Shown piece after piece: positions 10,958 through 23,908 of a stretch of DNA of 64,000 nt. Under the pieces are notes generated by a model. It ran no database searches and was not told the origin of the DNA. It was given only the letters and a program-made list of their open reading frames with translations. A program made the position numbers and the translations under genes. Source of the DNA: Erigeron canadensis (lineage: Eukaryota > Streptophyta > Magnoliopsida > Asterales > Asteraceae); NCBI RefSeq assembly GCF_010389155.1, contig NC_057761.1, forward strand, positions 55,612,587-55,676,586. The letters are read 5' to 3'. How positions within the stretch are numbered: the first letter of the stretch is position 1; the number at the start of each line of letters is the position of its first letter.

Positions 10958-12942
10958 GAGGGTGTTTGGCCTAGCTTTTTTTTGTAAGGCTTATGGCTTT
11001 TTAGCTTATGTTAGAGAATAAAAGCTCCTTTAGTGTTTGTTTTGGCTTTTGGGCTTGTGGCTTTTAGGCTTATAAAAGCCATTTTATAAAAGCTATTGGA
11101 ACATTGGTTTTCAAAGATAAGCCATTGGCTTTTTTCCCCCTCTACAAGTACATCCCTTTTTTGCCCTCACCCATTATTCCTCATTTCCTCCCCATCGCCT
11201 GTCCTCTTTCTTCTCCTATCAGGTAACTTTTCTTCATCTTCAATTAATATCAAATTATTGTATATGCTATCAAAGTCAATATCTATAAAGAAAGTAGCAC
11301 AACATTTACATCCTTCGATCTTTACAATTGCTATTCTTCTTCTTCTTTATTATTATTATTATTTATTATTATTATCATTATTATCATTATTATTTATTAT
11401 TATTGTTGTTGTTGTATATGTATATGTATATGTATATTTTTTGTGCTTTATAATGGCTGACATAGCTAAATGTGTAGGTGTAAGTGCTAATAAATATTTC
11501 TAAGCTTAAAAATGTAGATAAATCTGCCTACAACTTTTTTATTGTTAGGCAACAATGCCATAACTTGTATATGAAATTACAAAGCTTGAAAAGGTAATAG
11601 GAATCATAAATGTTTAGGCAACCACTTATTTAGAGAACATTGGTCTATTTTTTGTATTTAAAATAGACATTATTCTTGAATCATTCCTCCACAACTTGGC
11701 TAGCTGCTTCTTGTAATTCTAGTTTTCAATTCATGGACTTGAACCATGATAATGATGTTGTTGTCACGAAAGCTAAGAAAAAAAAATCAGTGAAGCGTTT
11801 GCATAATGGCGGGATGATAATGTTGTTGAACCATGATAATTTTGGTTATAAGGTTATGCGACACAAAACATAATGGCGGCATGTGATTTTAACATGTGTT
11901 TTATGTTTGCATGGGCCGGATGGGAGGGGACAGCACATGATACTAGAATATTCAATGAAGCGTTGCGAAGGCCCGAAGTTAATTTTCCACGTCCAACGGG
12001 TGGTTAGTACCATTTTATGTTTATTGAAACTTTATGTTTGACTTCACCTTTCTATATAAGTAATATTTTTTCTTTTTATTTATCTTAGATAAATATTACG
12101 TTGTTGATGCTGGGTATCCAAATACTAGAGGTTATCTTGCTCCATATAAAGGAACCAACATTCGGTACCATATACCAGATTTTCGTCGTGGAAAAACTGT
12201 TGCTAGTCGTGCTCCTAGAGGAGCTAAAGAGATATTTAACCACCGTCATTCATCATTGAGAAATGTCATTGAACGAACTTTTGGAGTATGGAAGGCTAGA
12301 TGAGAAATATTACAAAATATGCATGTTAATTACACCTACGAGACACAAGTGAATATCGTGCTTGCATCTATGGCGATACATAATTATATTAGAAAGACAG
12401 ATGCATGTGATGAAGGATTTAACAGGGCGCAACAAGAATCTTACACTCCAAATAACGGTATTCATGGTCGAGGATCGAGTAGCATTGCTGAAATAGATGA
12501 AGACACAGGTGCACAACGTAGACATGATGATTTACATATGAGTGTGATTAGAGACATAATTGCAGGAGAACTAACCCAATCAAGATGAATGTTTTTATTG
12601 AATATTAATGTATGTTATTTAATTTTAGTACTTATCATTTGGAATATTATAAAAGTTTAAGTTATTATAATATAAATTTATTCAAAGTTATTGTTAGGAC
12701 TCTTAAATAAAAAGCAAACACATAGACTTATAAGTTATGTAATTATATATAAGTATGTCCTTTTTGGTCATTTTATCAACATAAGCTAATTTAAAAAAAA
12801 CTAGGATAAACACTAAAAAAAAGCTTATCAGCTTGTATAACAAAAGCTAACCCAAACACCATAAAAATGCTTATAAGCTTATGAAATAAAAGCATAAGCA
12901 AAAAACATAAGCCAAAAATCAAAAGCTAGGCTAAACACCCCC
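10958..12942 (+). mobile_element. PIF/Harbinger element, internally deleted
   Basis: The ends GAGGGTGTTTGGCCTAGCTT and AAGCTAGGCTAAACACCCCC form an imperfect terminal inverted repeat of the GGGTGTTTGG type. Flanks are TTA (10955-10957) and TTG (12943-12945), a 3-bp duplication with one change, which is typical of PIF/Harbinger. Sub-terminal zones repeat AAAGCTTATAAGC-like words. The interior encodes the C-terminal half of a DDE transposase (separate entry). The N-terminal half and ORF1 are missing, so the 1985-bp element cannot mobilise itself. Confidence 0.8.
11878..12588 (+). pseudogene. PIF/Harbinger transposase (DDE_4 type), 3' part, broken
   Basis: A first exon (to 12002) reads MAACDFNMCFMFAWAGWEGT, the region of the first catalytic Asp. 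An intron with GT...AG borders (12003-12088) follows. The second exon (12089-12588) reads YYVVDAGYPNTRGYLAPYKG, which holds the second Asp, and later NVIERTFGVWKAR, which holds the catalytic Glu. All three acidic residues of the DDE triad are therefore present. The frame is cut by TGA at 12301-12303, where the family has Trp (a TGG to TGA change), then continues in frame through ASMAIHNYIRK to a stop at 12588. The N-terminal helix-turn-helix half is absent upstream. This was the enzyme for moving the surrounding element and is now inactive. Confidence 0.85.
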
Positions 12943-12945
12943 TTG

Positions 12946-15031
12946 ACTAAAATGGGGATTGAGTCATCAAAAAATCATTACAGTTGTTATGAGAAGCAAT
13001 GGCCGTCAAAATGGACAATATCTACCGTCCTTTCCATGGTGGACCCACCTTTTTGATTGCTTTACAAGATCTGAAACCACAAGAAAAATGATGTACGGCA
13101 ATTTGGTAATCATCATTTTTAATGTTTTCTTAGACTTTAAACCACGGGTTACATTAAATAATGACACCATGTTGCTTTTATTTCTTAGTAATTAAGGTTG
13201 ACACTAATCAACATTCCTGTTGGAAATCTTTAGTTATTAGTTACTATCAAGATTTTTTTACAGTTTGCTTTAACAGAGACAATTATACTTCTATATATCA
13301 AAAAATTTGTTAACATAAATATATTTTCAACTTATAAAATGATAGTTGTGAAATGTGTAACGGACAAAAATTTATATTCTAACTTTGACAGTCATATATT
13401 AATAATTAGATTAGAAGACACATGAACGGACGTGTTGTATGTAAAAAATCGAAGATTATAATTGTGGAAAGAAAAATTAAGGCTAAAATGGAATATTATA
13501 CGAATATATATATATATATATATATATGTTACTAATATATAATCTATGTTACTAATAAGAGGGTAAGCGAAAAAATGATTGGAAAATTCTATTATCCTTT
13601 ATATTTTATTCATTAAATTAAAATTTATAATGCATTTTCTTTTCCGAACATTCAGTCAGTATGCGACATCAAGGAAACCTCACCGTATAATGGTGAAGTC
13701 TTGCACGTACCTTAGACAACGAGATGTTGATGTATTTAATAAAATGATGTAAAAAATAGATATCTTAACTTTAATATAGCTACATTAGTCCTTTTACGTA
13801 CATTCCGTCACTGCCGCAACTACTACTCGTTGCCGCTACTATCACACAGTTGCCGGTACCACCATTGCTATCGTATTTGTTTAGTAAATTAAAAAATTGT
13901 AAAACAATGTTCCGTAAAAATTTATATATGACTGACTGATTATTCAAATTAACAAATTATATACTGTATAACGTAAGCATTTGTTGTATTTTAGGAACTA
14001 CGTATATAGAATGGCTGAGCTATTGAACTTTTTTGATACGTTTTAGTACTACTCTGTTTATTTAATTTTTAAAATCTGGTAAACTTAATTCACATGAACT
14101 ATGCCTTATTTGGGATTATTAATTTTTACTAGCTAAACAAGTTTCTTGATGTAAAAAGTGATATTAATTAGCTATTTAGCCTTCTTTTTTAGTTAGGTCA
14201 TTCCTAGAAATATAGATAAAGTTTCTTAGTTAGGTCATACTTTCCTTTAAATTTAATTAAGTATATATGTGAATATGAATTTATCAAAGTACGTGGTGTG
14301 CATGTTCTGTCATGATGCCTATGCAAATTATTTATATTTGTATAGGCAACTTCTACGGCTAACTTCCTTAGTTCCTTAAAAACACTTCAATTCATAAATA
14401 TCATGTATGTCTTCCCTTTTCTATTAGAGAAAAAAGTGATATATCCTTACCAAATCATTTGATATACGATGCAATTGTAATTAGTGTAGTAAACTAATAA
14501 AAAAAAATCTCTACACAACACAAATTTACAACACACAATAATATATGCATTAAATAGTTGTACGGTACAACGACAAATTTGTGTTGTGTAGGGATCAGCT
14601 CCCAACAAAAAAAAAATGATAAGTTTATCTTTCCTTTTTTGAATATATATTAGCTGAAGGAAATTACTAAAGTATATTTACTTTATATGCCTGTTAACAT
14701 GGTCGTCGTTTAAATCGTTTTTGAATCTTAAAATGAACCTGTGAAATGGGTCCTTACTGATTAAAACTTTAATATATGATAGATGTAATTTAACATGATG
14801 TATATAATCTAAAGACGCATCAAACCATTTCATAGATTTATTTCTTCTATAACAAAAGTCATTAACAGATCAAATTAATCATCTATCATCATCCCAACAT
14901 GACATAAATTAGTCAGGAATCATTTCCTATCACTAAACTCAACATTATTAAGGTAATACATATGCATGTACGCGATCGAAATTGCATACACTTACATATG
15001 TATATATTATATTATATATGCTCCGTAATAA
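12946..15031. other. Intergenic, 3' flank of the ALMT gene
   Basis: AT-rich, with a (TA)n run at 13506-13527. The 78-aa frame at 12959-13195 has no recognisable features. The two copies of ACAACACAAATTT at about 14516 (forward) and 14574 (reverse, AAATTTGTGTTGT) make a small inverted repeat. No gene. Confidence 0.45.
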
Positions 15032-18000
15032 TTAAGTATAATTATTTAACTTGAGGTCTCTTTTGCTTTTACCTAGCTCTAAGTCTTGTGGGATGATTCT
15101 ATCATCTAATAAGACTTTGAGAGTGATCGTTTCTTTGTTTTCTTCATCAAGGCCGTCCTCGGGTTTTATAGCTCCACCGTGGAGAAGAAAGTTTGGTTGT
15201 TTCTCGTTTTTATTACATTCTATATCTTCCGGTTTTTTGAAGCGTGCTTGTTTACAAAGTTCTTGGATGGCATCTGACATCGTTTCAACACATTTTATGA
15301 TGTCAAATAGGATTGAAATGACCGCGATAACTGGGATGGTCTCTTTGATGTCCGATTTCATCAACGTGGATGCTTGTAACAAACTATTGAGTTCTTCTAC
15401 CGCCTTTTTGCAGTTCTCTATATGAACGGCTGATGAAGTAGAAGGATGTATCATTAGTTTCATGGACGCTCCTAATTCTCTCAGAGCTTTTCCTACTTCC
15501 GAGCTCATTTTTGTGCATGGTTCTTGAACAAGTTTTTGGAACTCTGAGGGTGCCTGCTATTAGTAATTAATCAAGATTTATTTAGTGATAATAATCTTTT
15601 TTATATATGTGCATGCAATAATATAGAATTACATATACTCAGCTCGTATTAGTTAAAAATATTAATTTCATGCATACTTCATCTTTTGCATCAAGGTATC
15701 CATTGAGTGCTTCGATATGGTATGCACATTGCCGTGTATAAACCCCAATCTCCAAGTATTGTTTCCATGGATGACGAAATCGAAATTTTCCATGTGCTAT
15801 TTCCCACCATGCGAAATTTGCCTGTTTAATTATATTACAAAATATCCTTCATTACTTTGAAATCAGTCGATAATTAGCTTGAAAGTGAAAAAAAGAAAGA
15901 AAACAGAACCGATATATTATCCCAAAAAAATATATATATAGCAGTTTTTAAATGATGTAGAATCCTAATTATTACCAGAGATTCCTCAGTGGCTTTAGAA
16001 TTTAGGACACTTTTATAAGCCGTAAGAAACGATTTGTCACCTTCAATATCAATTTTGTAGTATTCGCCCCCAAATCCTATATACATATGGAACAACATAC
16101 ATAATTGGTCAATTTCCATCATGTGAAATTTAATAACTCAAAGACTATAGATATAGCTAGCAAAAAGTTAACCTTCAAGGAAAATTGAAAGCTTTTCCAA
16201 ATGAACAACAATGAGTTTATGAAGATCTTCACCAGCCCAAACAGGGCAAACACACATGGAGATGATTATACATGTTGTGCCACCAAATATGATGGTTGAT
16301 AACCTTTGGTGAGCCAGCGCTATTATTTTCTCGACTCGATAACCAGATACTGCTACTAAGGTAAAAGTCAGGATAAATATCAGGACACCATAGTCGTATC
16401 TCTTCTTAATGTTGGGAATGAATCTTGAAAAAGTGGCAACAGAAACTGCATTCCAAAAAAAATTAAACAATTATAAATATATCAAATTCAAAATCAACTT
16501 CAATAATCGATATAAATCTAGAGACTAAATCGAGAATTGTACCCAAGAGGAAGACAAAGCAGCCGAGAACAACGGGTTTAACTGTCGGCCCGAATAAGCC
16601 AGCAAATGCTTCAGCCCCTACACCTAATGCACCAGCTAGCAGAGTCGCAAAACCTCTGTTCATGCCTTTACTTAAGGTTGCACCTAACAAGATGAAATAA
16701 ACACACTTAATTAGTGGAGTATTAATTTGGGACGACAATTTAAATTAAATGAAATGAAATATATATCGGACTGTAAGTTAATTGTAAATTAAAATTATAC
16801 ATACTATTATACTAACATACATGGATGTGTATGTGTAGTGGCTTGGCTAGTAGGTTTTCAAAATGGGCCAACTGGGTTGCGTTGGGTTGGGCCGGGGTGG
16901 ACCGTACGTTTGGACAGTTCATTAGTAGTGTTTTCATTCAAAGTTCCTCAAACTACCAAAATTTTGTTTAAAAACATAACAACAAAGCACATCCTTAAAT
17001 TTTAGCTAGCATTTATATTTATATAGTTATATATCATGTAGTTGAAGACTTGAAGGAATATATCATGCATGTCACCATATTATAAAAGTATAAATGCAAC
17101 TTACTTTATTTGTAAGTTATAGTAGTGACAATTATATAGTGGATTTTTCTAAACATCCCACTGCTTTCATCAACTGATTTACATAATCATTTCTTTACAT
17201 GACATGCATACAATGTAGACTTCACTTCTTTTTACTTTTTTGGCATTTGTACTTAATTTGTCAACTAAATTTAGCCTCTTTTCCCCTTTATCACCTTTGG
17301 CCTTTATTAATTGAATTGATAAATATAACTAGTATATATAAAGACATTAATGATAACATTCAGCAAGTATATATAGGTTTATAACAAGTTTTTCCAGGGT
17401 ACATTAGCTACTAGCTAGCTAGCTAGCACGCTCACCATGTCCTAGCTCTACTCCTCGCGGATATATATATGTAGCTTCTCAAATTCTTTTTGAAACTTAA
17501 AAGGAAAAAAATAAATTATTATCATACTATTAGCTAGACTAGACGACTAGTCACAACTCACTAGTAGTGGATCCAGAAATTCACTTTTTCAAGACGTACA
17601 CATTACATATTTGTAGGACGTACATAGTTTCTTTATTAATTTAACAATTCGAAAGTGTTATAAAAAAGTTTGATTAGTACTCATACGGACATGCTGATCA
17701 TTTTTAGGAGTATGTCTTGGTAAAAATCTTACTTAGTTAGCATAAGTATAATTGAGTTAATTAGTTAATTGCTCACCAACAGTGTACTCAAAAACAACGA
17801 CGACTGTCAATATAGCCCACATTCCGGCATCACCCATGCCGTTATAGAAAGGTTGTAGATAGTAAACCATGGAGACCAATGTGATGGCAAACGCCACTTT
17901 CAACGAGTGTGATATCCTTCTTGGATCATCTTCTTTAGTTTTCTTGATTTTTTGGGCAAAACCGATTATCACATGTTTGATTTTTGAGGCAAAGGCTATA

Positions 18001-18080
18001 GCTATGGTTTTGGCTTTGTCTTTAATAAGGTTTGTGAAAGGGGTGATTGGTGATGGTGAAGAAGCATTCTCCATGGTCAT
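15032..18080 (-). CDS. ALMT: Aluminium-activated malate transporter (ALMT) family anion channel
   Basis: Six exons join in frame: 18080-17777, 16683-16543, 16445-16173, 16076-15976, 15821-15678 and 15553-15032. All have GT/AG borders and together give 494 aa, within the family range. Residues about 50-60 carry the family signature [12 protein letters not shown], followed by paired hydrophobic helices ([75 protein letters not shown]), six or so in the first 220 residues. The hydrophilic C-terminal half includes [16 protein letters not shown]. ALMTs are malate and inorganic-anion channels of the plasma membrane or tonoplast, working in root exudation, guard cells and vacuolar storage. Which role this one has cannot be told from sequence alone. 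The family usually reads WEP where this protein has WEI (exon 5), a possible functional change. The start at 18080 precedes a second in-frame ATG two codons on. Confidence 0.93.
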
Positions 18081-18177
18081 ATGTATGACTATATATATGG
18101 CGGCTATTGAGCAGTAGTAAAGCTATAATAAGAGAGGAAATGAAAGATAACTTATCAAATGAAATGAGGTTGGCCTG

Positions 18178-18188
18178 ATATATAAGTA
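18178..18188 (-). promoter_or_regulatory. Possible TATA box of the ALMT gene
   Basis: Read on the minus strand this is CTTATATATCA, about 100 bp upstream of the ALMT start codon, a plausible distance for a TATA box. Another TATATATA lies only about 20 bp before the ATG and is less likely. Confidence 0.3.
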
Positions 18189-18363
18189 GCTAGAGTAGTG
18201 ATGATCGTGCCAACTCTAATTTCGCATTAATTAGTTAAATTTAAAATAATCCGTACATATATGTACGTGTACCAAAGGTTGGTATGGAAAGTTAACTATT
18301 TGTATAAAATAACTACTAAAGCTATTATATATGTTAAATTCAGCATATTGAACTTATTACAAA

Positions 18364-18391
18364 CTAGATTAATACCCGGTCGATGACCGGG
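18364..18391 (-). mobile_element. Helitron 3' terminus
   Basis: On the minus strand a 7-bp hairpin CCCGGTC-ATC-GACCGGG (18391-18375) is followed by TATTAAT and CTAG (18367-18364), then T. This is a textbook Helitron 3' end. The element would extend to higher coordinates, but its TC start was not found. Confidence 0.65.
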
Positions 18392-18779
18392 TAAAAAGAT
18401 AAATTGATATAGTTTAATTGTAAAAAGATAAAAAATATACGTCAAATTATTAGAAAATATATTGTGAAAGAGAGAAAAAAAAGCATATAGTTTAATTGTA
18501 AAAATTATTCTATTGATATTTTTATGAGTCTTATGATATTAGTAATTTTTTTTTGGCATGTTTATTGATATATGAAGTTTAATATGATAGATTAAATATA
18601 AAGTTCAGATAAAATTTTACACACGTGTAATTTTGGGTATATCATGTTAAGGTTGTCAATAGTCAATCTAACCCGAAACTCAATTTGAAGAAAAACAGTT
18701 TTAGGTCAAGTATCTCAACCTGCCAACCTAGCAACTTGATTTTTTTCAGGTTAATTCGGGTTGGCTCCTTTGGTTGTCA
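18392..18779. other. No gene seen, probably Helitron body
   Basis: AT-rich DNA between the Helitron end and the hAT-like MITE, with no coding signal. Confidence 0.4.
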
Positions 18780-18787
18780 GGTCTACC

Positions 18788-19084
18788 TAGTGGTGTACAA
18801 AAACGGTTTTTTACTCAATTCGACCCGGTTTTTTGGTCAATGAGGCCAAAACCGGATTTGACCCAACCCAACCCGGTTTGATATCGGTTTTTGGTCAAAC
18901 TTTGACTGGGCATTGACCAGGTTTTACCAACTTTTTTTTTTACCAAAACTCGTGCCCGACCCGATCTCAACCCGATATAAAAAAAAGCCAAACCGGTTAG
19001 TAACCGCCGGGTTGGGTCAGACCCGGTTGTTGACCAGTTTTGGGTTCAGGTTCGGGTTTCAACCTGGTTTTTTGTACACCTCTA
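18788..19084. mobile_element. hAT-like MITE
   Basis: The ends TAGTGGTGTACAAAAACGG and CCTGGTTTTTTGTACACCTCTA are inverted repeats of the GGTGTACAAAAACC type common in plant hAT MITEs. The 8-bp flanks GGTCTACC (18780-18787) and GGACCACC (19085-19092) match at six of eight positions, the duplication size for hAT elements. The 297-bp interior is full of (A/C)ACCCGG and CCGGTTT words in both orientations. The 68-aa frame in it is not a gene. Confidence 0.68.
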
Positions 19085-19092
19085 GGACCACC

Positions 19093-20415
19093 TCCCAACC
19101 TGAAATATTTTTATATTAATTTGTTTATAATTAATACTGATCCGTTTGACAAAAAACCACACATTTGACATTTCAACTCGTCAACCAATTTTGTCTAGAA
19201 AACAACTAATTTGACTAAATTGATCTAATAACAACCCATTTAACCTAATAACCCACAAACCTACAGGTTGACGCAAGTTGGGTCTTGGTTGTAATTTATG
19301 ATATGAAACTTTAGTGGGTCTGATTAAGGTTAAAGATTTATAACCTGTCATCCCAATTAGGGTGTATCTAACTGACAAACGTATATATCATATATAAAAC
19401 TTTCTATGAATCTTTATGTAGGCTAAAAAAAAATCTTATTGTTAAAAAAATTTAATTATAGATTTGAGAAAATTTATACACTATAAATAGTTATAATTCT
19501 TGCATGAACAATAATGGCGGAGTACATAATCCCACTTCTTTTAAATGAACTTTAAAAAATCACATGTTTAAAAATATATAGTAATAATGTTGATAAGCTA
19601 CTATTTCTCATTATGTTTCACAATTGTGTTCTAGTTATATAGACTGCAGTCAATTTACCAACCCATATATTAATTTGGTTTTTATTATGTTCAAATTAAA
19701 TTAAAAATAAATAAAAAATATTATACTCCGTATTTTTTTAAAAATAATTTGTTTGTATCTAGTATTAAGCATCTTCTTTAAATTCCAAATATAATTACTA
19801 ATATATTTGTTTTATATTTAACTTCACTAATGAAAAGATTCTTTTTAAATAAATTTTAAATCATTTTTAAAAATAGACTCAACCAATCAAAACACAAGAA
19901 AATAAAACCATCAGCCAATCAGAAGCTAGAGAATTCAATCTTTTTTTCTCTCAGCTCTACCGACAATATATATATATAGTTACCAAGATAAAATGTTATA
20001 CGTACTCGTATTTAAAATACTAACTCAACTATAAGTAGTGTTTCAAATCATATATTATCTGTATTACATAATACTATTAAAACTATCAAGTATACATATA
20101 TATTCATCTTGATACAGCTGTTTACATCATCTTTTTGTTTATTTGGTCAGTGGAAGTCCAGATTTTGCCTTTTGAGTATTTTATTAAGTATTGCCTTCAC
20201 ATTTTTGTTTCAATTTGAGTTAGTAATCGAAATTAATAACAAATTCATGGTGTCAATTAAGCTGCTTTGATTTTCAGCTATTAATCTTATCATTAATTGG
20301 GTTATTTTTTTTGTTAACGGCCATAACAATTTCATTTTCAAGTTTTGCCAAAAAAAATGGCTTTCTAATATAAAATGCATGTGTAAACTAACCGGAGAAC
20401 AATGTCATATATTTT
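19093..20415. other. No gene seen
   Basis: AT-rich intergenic DNA. The segment 19165-19380 still resembles degraded hAT-MITE words (CAACCCATTTAACC). The stretch 19880-19960 (CCAATCAGAAGCTAGAG, TTTTTTTCTCTCAGCTC) resembles the start region of the 4404 Helitron only loosely. Confidence 0.4.
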
Positions 20416-21301
20416 TGTTGGAGCACCATTTAAGAAAATGCAATTTTATTGATAACATATTCAAATTACAACAGAATATTATAAGTAAATTAAGGACTAC
20501 TAAACAATACAAGAAAACAAAATAAAGAAACAAAACAGAAATAGAAACAGAAAGAAAGAAAGGCAAAAATGGGCTGAGGATGTGATTAAACCAAGGTCTC
20601 TTAAAACTGATTTCGGGCCACACAAGTGAACCCGTCAGTTTCCCAGGGTACAACAACCAAAGTAGTATGTACTGCCGGAGTTAACCACAACCCAGAATTT
20701 ACCTTCAAAAACTTCTTGAAGTGAAGTGAAAGAGAAAGAGTTTGATTGATTATCAAGAATGGAGAAAGTGATAGTGTTCTTGTTATTATAATTCTGATCA
20801 GTTACAAAACATATATATATATATATCTCAGATTTTGTTAAGTGGGAAACACCTGTTAACCTTAGAAGGTTAACAACACCTTAAGAACAGATGTCATGAC
20901 TTGCTGAACTAATGCAAGTGTTGTTCCAGGTGTTAAACCAGGAACAAAGGATTCCACTTAAGCCACAACAACTAACACTTAAGTCCAACTGAGCCACCAC
21001 ACTTAGCCATGAAAGCCATAATCGAGCTAGCCAAAACTAAAGGCGGCACTAAAACGCCTCATCGCCCACGACCCCGGAGCCGGGCGCGGGCGCGTCGGGT
21101 GCTTCACACTCTTCTTGCCCACTTGGGGTGTAGCCCCTTATAAGGAATTATAATTCCTCCAACACTCCTCCTTATAAATACACTTAATGTTTATTCTTCT
21201 ACCAATGTGAGACAAACTCACATTAGTTAATTACTCTTTCAACTTCTTTTAACATATCTATTAACTTGGATATTTTATGTTATTACATAAATTTTCCAAC
21301 A
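20416..21301 (-). mobile_element. Solo LTR of a copia-type retrotransposon
   Basis: The sequence begins TGTTGGAGC and ends TTTTCCAACA, so it has TG...CA ends, and is flanked by the perfect 5-bp duplication ATTTT (20411-20415 and 21302-21306). No internal region is present, so it is the product of LTR-LTR recombination. The block around 20640-20700 (CCCAGGGTACA, GTACTGCCGGAGTTAA) is similar to the LTRs of the full-length element at 32547-38743, so both are related and lie in the same orientation. The short frames on it are not genes. Confidence 0.82.
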
Positions 21302-21306
21302 ATTTT

Positions 21307-22119
21307 CAGGTACTAAAAGAGTACATACGAAAAGCACCATTTTGAGAGGTTGTTGGGGTGAAAAGAAAATCTTCGAGGTGGGTTGCTTAGATCATCAGGA
21401 ATAGCCTTTTAAAAGACATTTTCTCTCTAAAAAGGGCTTGACAACGCCCTGGAATTCCCCCTAATGCCCTCGGGGTGTTCCCCACCATAAAAATGTCTTA
21501 CCCCTTACATTTTGGACACCCTTACCTTTTGTTTTCTTCAAAAAGTCCACTTGTCAACGTATGAGTGTGTTGGGGCATTCAGGGAATGCCCTCGACTCCA
21601 TGTAGTCTTAAGGAGAACATCTTTAAGAAAGAGCGAAAACTTATTGGGTTGCTTACTTACAAGCAACCAATTAATCTTAGTTTTAAACGTGTTTTTGAAA
21701 TTTTCATTTGCTTTTCAAAGAAAAACTTTTTTTCACTTTTAAAAAAGTACAAAATGAAAAATTAGAAAATATTATCTACAACTAAACATGTCATTAAAGA
21801 TGTCTTGTAATCTTATTTAGACTTGCTTAACTCGAACACTAACATCACCTCCTTAAACTAACTTTTAATTGTGTACAACGAACTACCTAAAAAACTAATC
21901 CGATCCGGGCTATAATTCATGATAGATTTCACTTGGTTGCGGAAACTCGATCCTAATCAAATCGATTTGGTCATGGCGCGCGACGGGACCCAAGAAGTGG
22001 TATTGACAAGGAATATTCCATCTGTTTTACGAGTAAATAAATAGGTTTCTAACATGCATGGGCCCTTTGATTATATATCGATTCAGTCGTGAAGCTTCAT
22101 ATCCATTGTTAGTGTTGCA
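21307..22119. other. Unclassified, no gene recognised
   Basis: It contains GC-richer text around 21420-21620 (GCCCTGGAATTCCCCCTAAT, GGGAATGCCCTCGAC) that looks like an inverted pair of GGGAATGCCC words, possibly a small MITE. Two overlapping plus-strand frames at 21512-21765 are unsupported. Confidence 0.35.
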
Positions 22120-22395
22120 TTTGAGCATTAGTTCAATGATTGAAAAATCATCTCTTTATTTATGAGATCTTATGTTCAAGTCTTAAAAAGACATAGTAAG
22201 TCTTTTTATGAGGGTTTGGCTTGGGTATCATCGGGTTCAAGTCTGAGGGGTATGGTCTACCCCTATTAATCGTCATGCCTTCGGGCAGATGATTAGGGGG
22301 TTTCCACCTCATCGGGTATTTAAAATAGACAACGTATGCTAGACCTCTCGCTGTCGAATTTTTACACGAAGTTTTAAAAAAAAATTGACCTTTCA
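22120..22395. repeat. SINE-like repeat
   Basis: It includes B-box-like GGGTTCAAGTCTGAGG (22233-22248), and TAATCGTCATGCCTTCGGGC (22267-22286) followed by GGTTTCC, ending in an A-rich stretch (22375-22405). The same 20-mer recurs on the opposite strand at about 58727-58746 in similar context, so this is a dispersed family. The RNA polymerase III-type box suggests a tRNA-derived SINE. Confidence 0.45.
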
Positions 22396-22404
22396 AAAAA
22401 AAAT

Positions 22405-23908
22405 CTATTGTTAGTCACTTAGTCTTAAAAACTTTCTCATAAATATCATTATGAAATATTTAAAAACATTTTATAATATTAAATTAAATATATTGACATC
22501 ATCTTTGGTAATTCTATCATCACACCCCATGAATATATGCGGATATGCCGCCATGGAACAACATATATATATGTTATTCTTAATGTACCTAGGTCTAGGT
22601 CGACGAGTGTTTGTTTAAAGGCTAATTCCCAGCTAATATTAGACAAAACTTGGACGCCAGATCGATGTGTCAACCTCCGGCGGCCACGTACATGTGCCAT
22701 TAGTTGCAGCCTGACCGGTTTGAAGGTGATCAAGTTTTTGAAGCGGAAAGCTATCCATCAATTTTATTTATTGAGCGGTATTATTCGGAACAAAATATCA
22801 CCACAATTATTATTGTTCAAAATATTTCAATTGTAGCGAAAAGAACCTAATCAAATATCATATACGATGCCCAGTATGTTACTTTTTTGCGCGACCTCAG
22901 CTCAGGAACATTTGATATGACTAGAGATGATAACTATTTGGAAGGATCTCGAATTCTCAATGCACTAATGAAGTACTATACTGAGTTAATTAGCTTGACA
23001 AAATCATATTGTTATGGTGCTAATTAATCATGGTTATATTTAGGTGTTGTCTCCAAATTCATACTCTCCACTAAATTAAATAGAAGTCGTTGTACCTTTA
23101 GCTAGTTTGTCATAATATGCCACAAGTTTTAATTAATAGTCGATATCCTAAAGATGTAGTTCTTGTTGGATTTGCTTGTGAAATTAAAGAGAGATCGAAT
23201 AATCTCAAATGTACATACGTACGTACGTACGTAGAGTACTTTTGTCTTTCGCATAGTGATGTAATATTTATGTTTCATTTGAAGGTCAACGTATATGTAT
23301 TGAATTACTTCTTTGCTTTTACTACAAGATTCATTCGTATCGTGGCAAAACCATTTCACCGCGTGTCTATACTAGAAGAATTTCGAGTCGTGGCGAAACG
23401 ATTTCCCACGACAAGTGTAATATGTTCATGAATCAAAAATGTAGGAGTAATAGCAGATGAAGACAAACAACATATTTATCCTCAAATTCAGCACGAATTA
23501 AAAGCCTCCTAATATCCCTCACACTCTTCTCACACCTTGTTTTGTGTTTTATAATCAAAAACCTCATTATTCCTCCAGACACAGACTAGACAAACATAAC
23601 ATGTGAGAATATTTATAATGTTAAAAAATTACAACCACCGAAAGAGATCGAAGAATGCCCAAAAGTCGTATTCTCGATCAAACTATATGTAAGTATTTGG
23701 ACAAGGATTCGTTGAGATGACTTGTTGCTGATGCCGGTCCGCTGCAAGTCATCGACGATTCCATTCAACATGATTCAAAAATAAGTTTGATGAATCATTA
23801 CTCATTTTATAAGTCAAATATGAGTGAGTAAGTGAAACAAAAAACTTGTTCTAAAATAATCAAATGACTAACATAAATGTGACCTGATTTATATCTTTGG
23901 GAAAAAAC
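22405..23908. other. No gene seen; contains an (ACGT)n microsatellite
   Basis: Intergenic. A run of ACGT repeats spans about 23215-23233. The 99-aa and 104-aa frames here have antisense partners of similar length and no domain, so I do not call them. Confidence 0.45.

Noticed and set aside
11096..11503. 135-aa plus-strand frame, hydrophobic
   Set aside because: Made of TTATTATTA and GTATAT simple repeats and T-rich DNA inside the PIF/Harbinger element; no domain.
15051..15425. 124-aa plus-strand frame
   Set aside because: Exactly antisense to ALMT exon 6.
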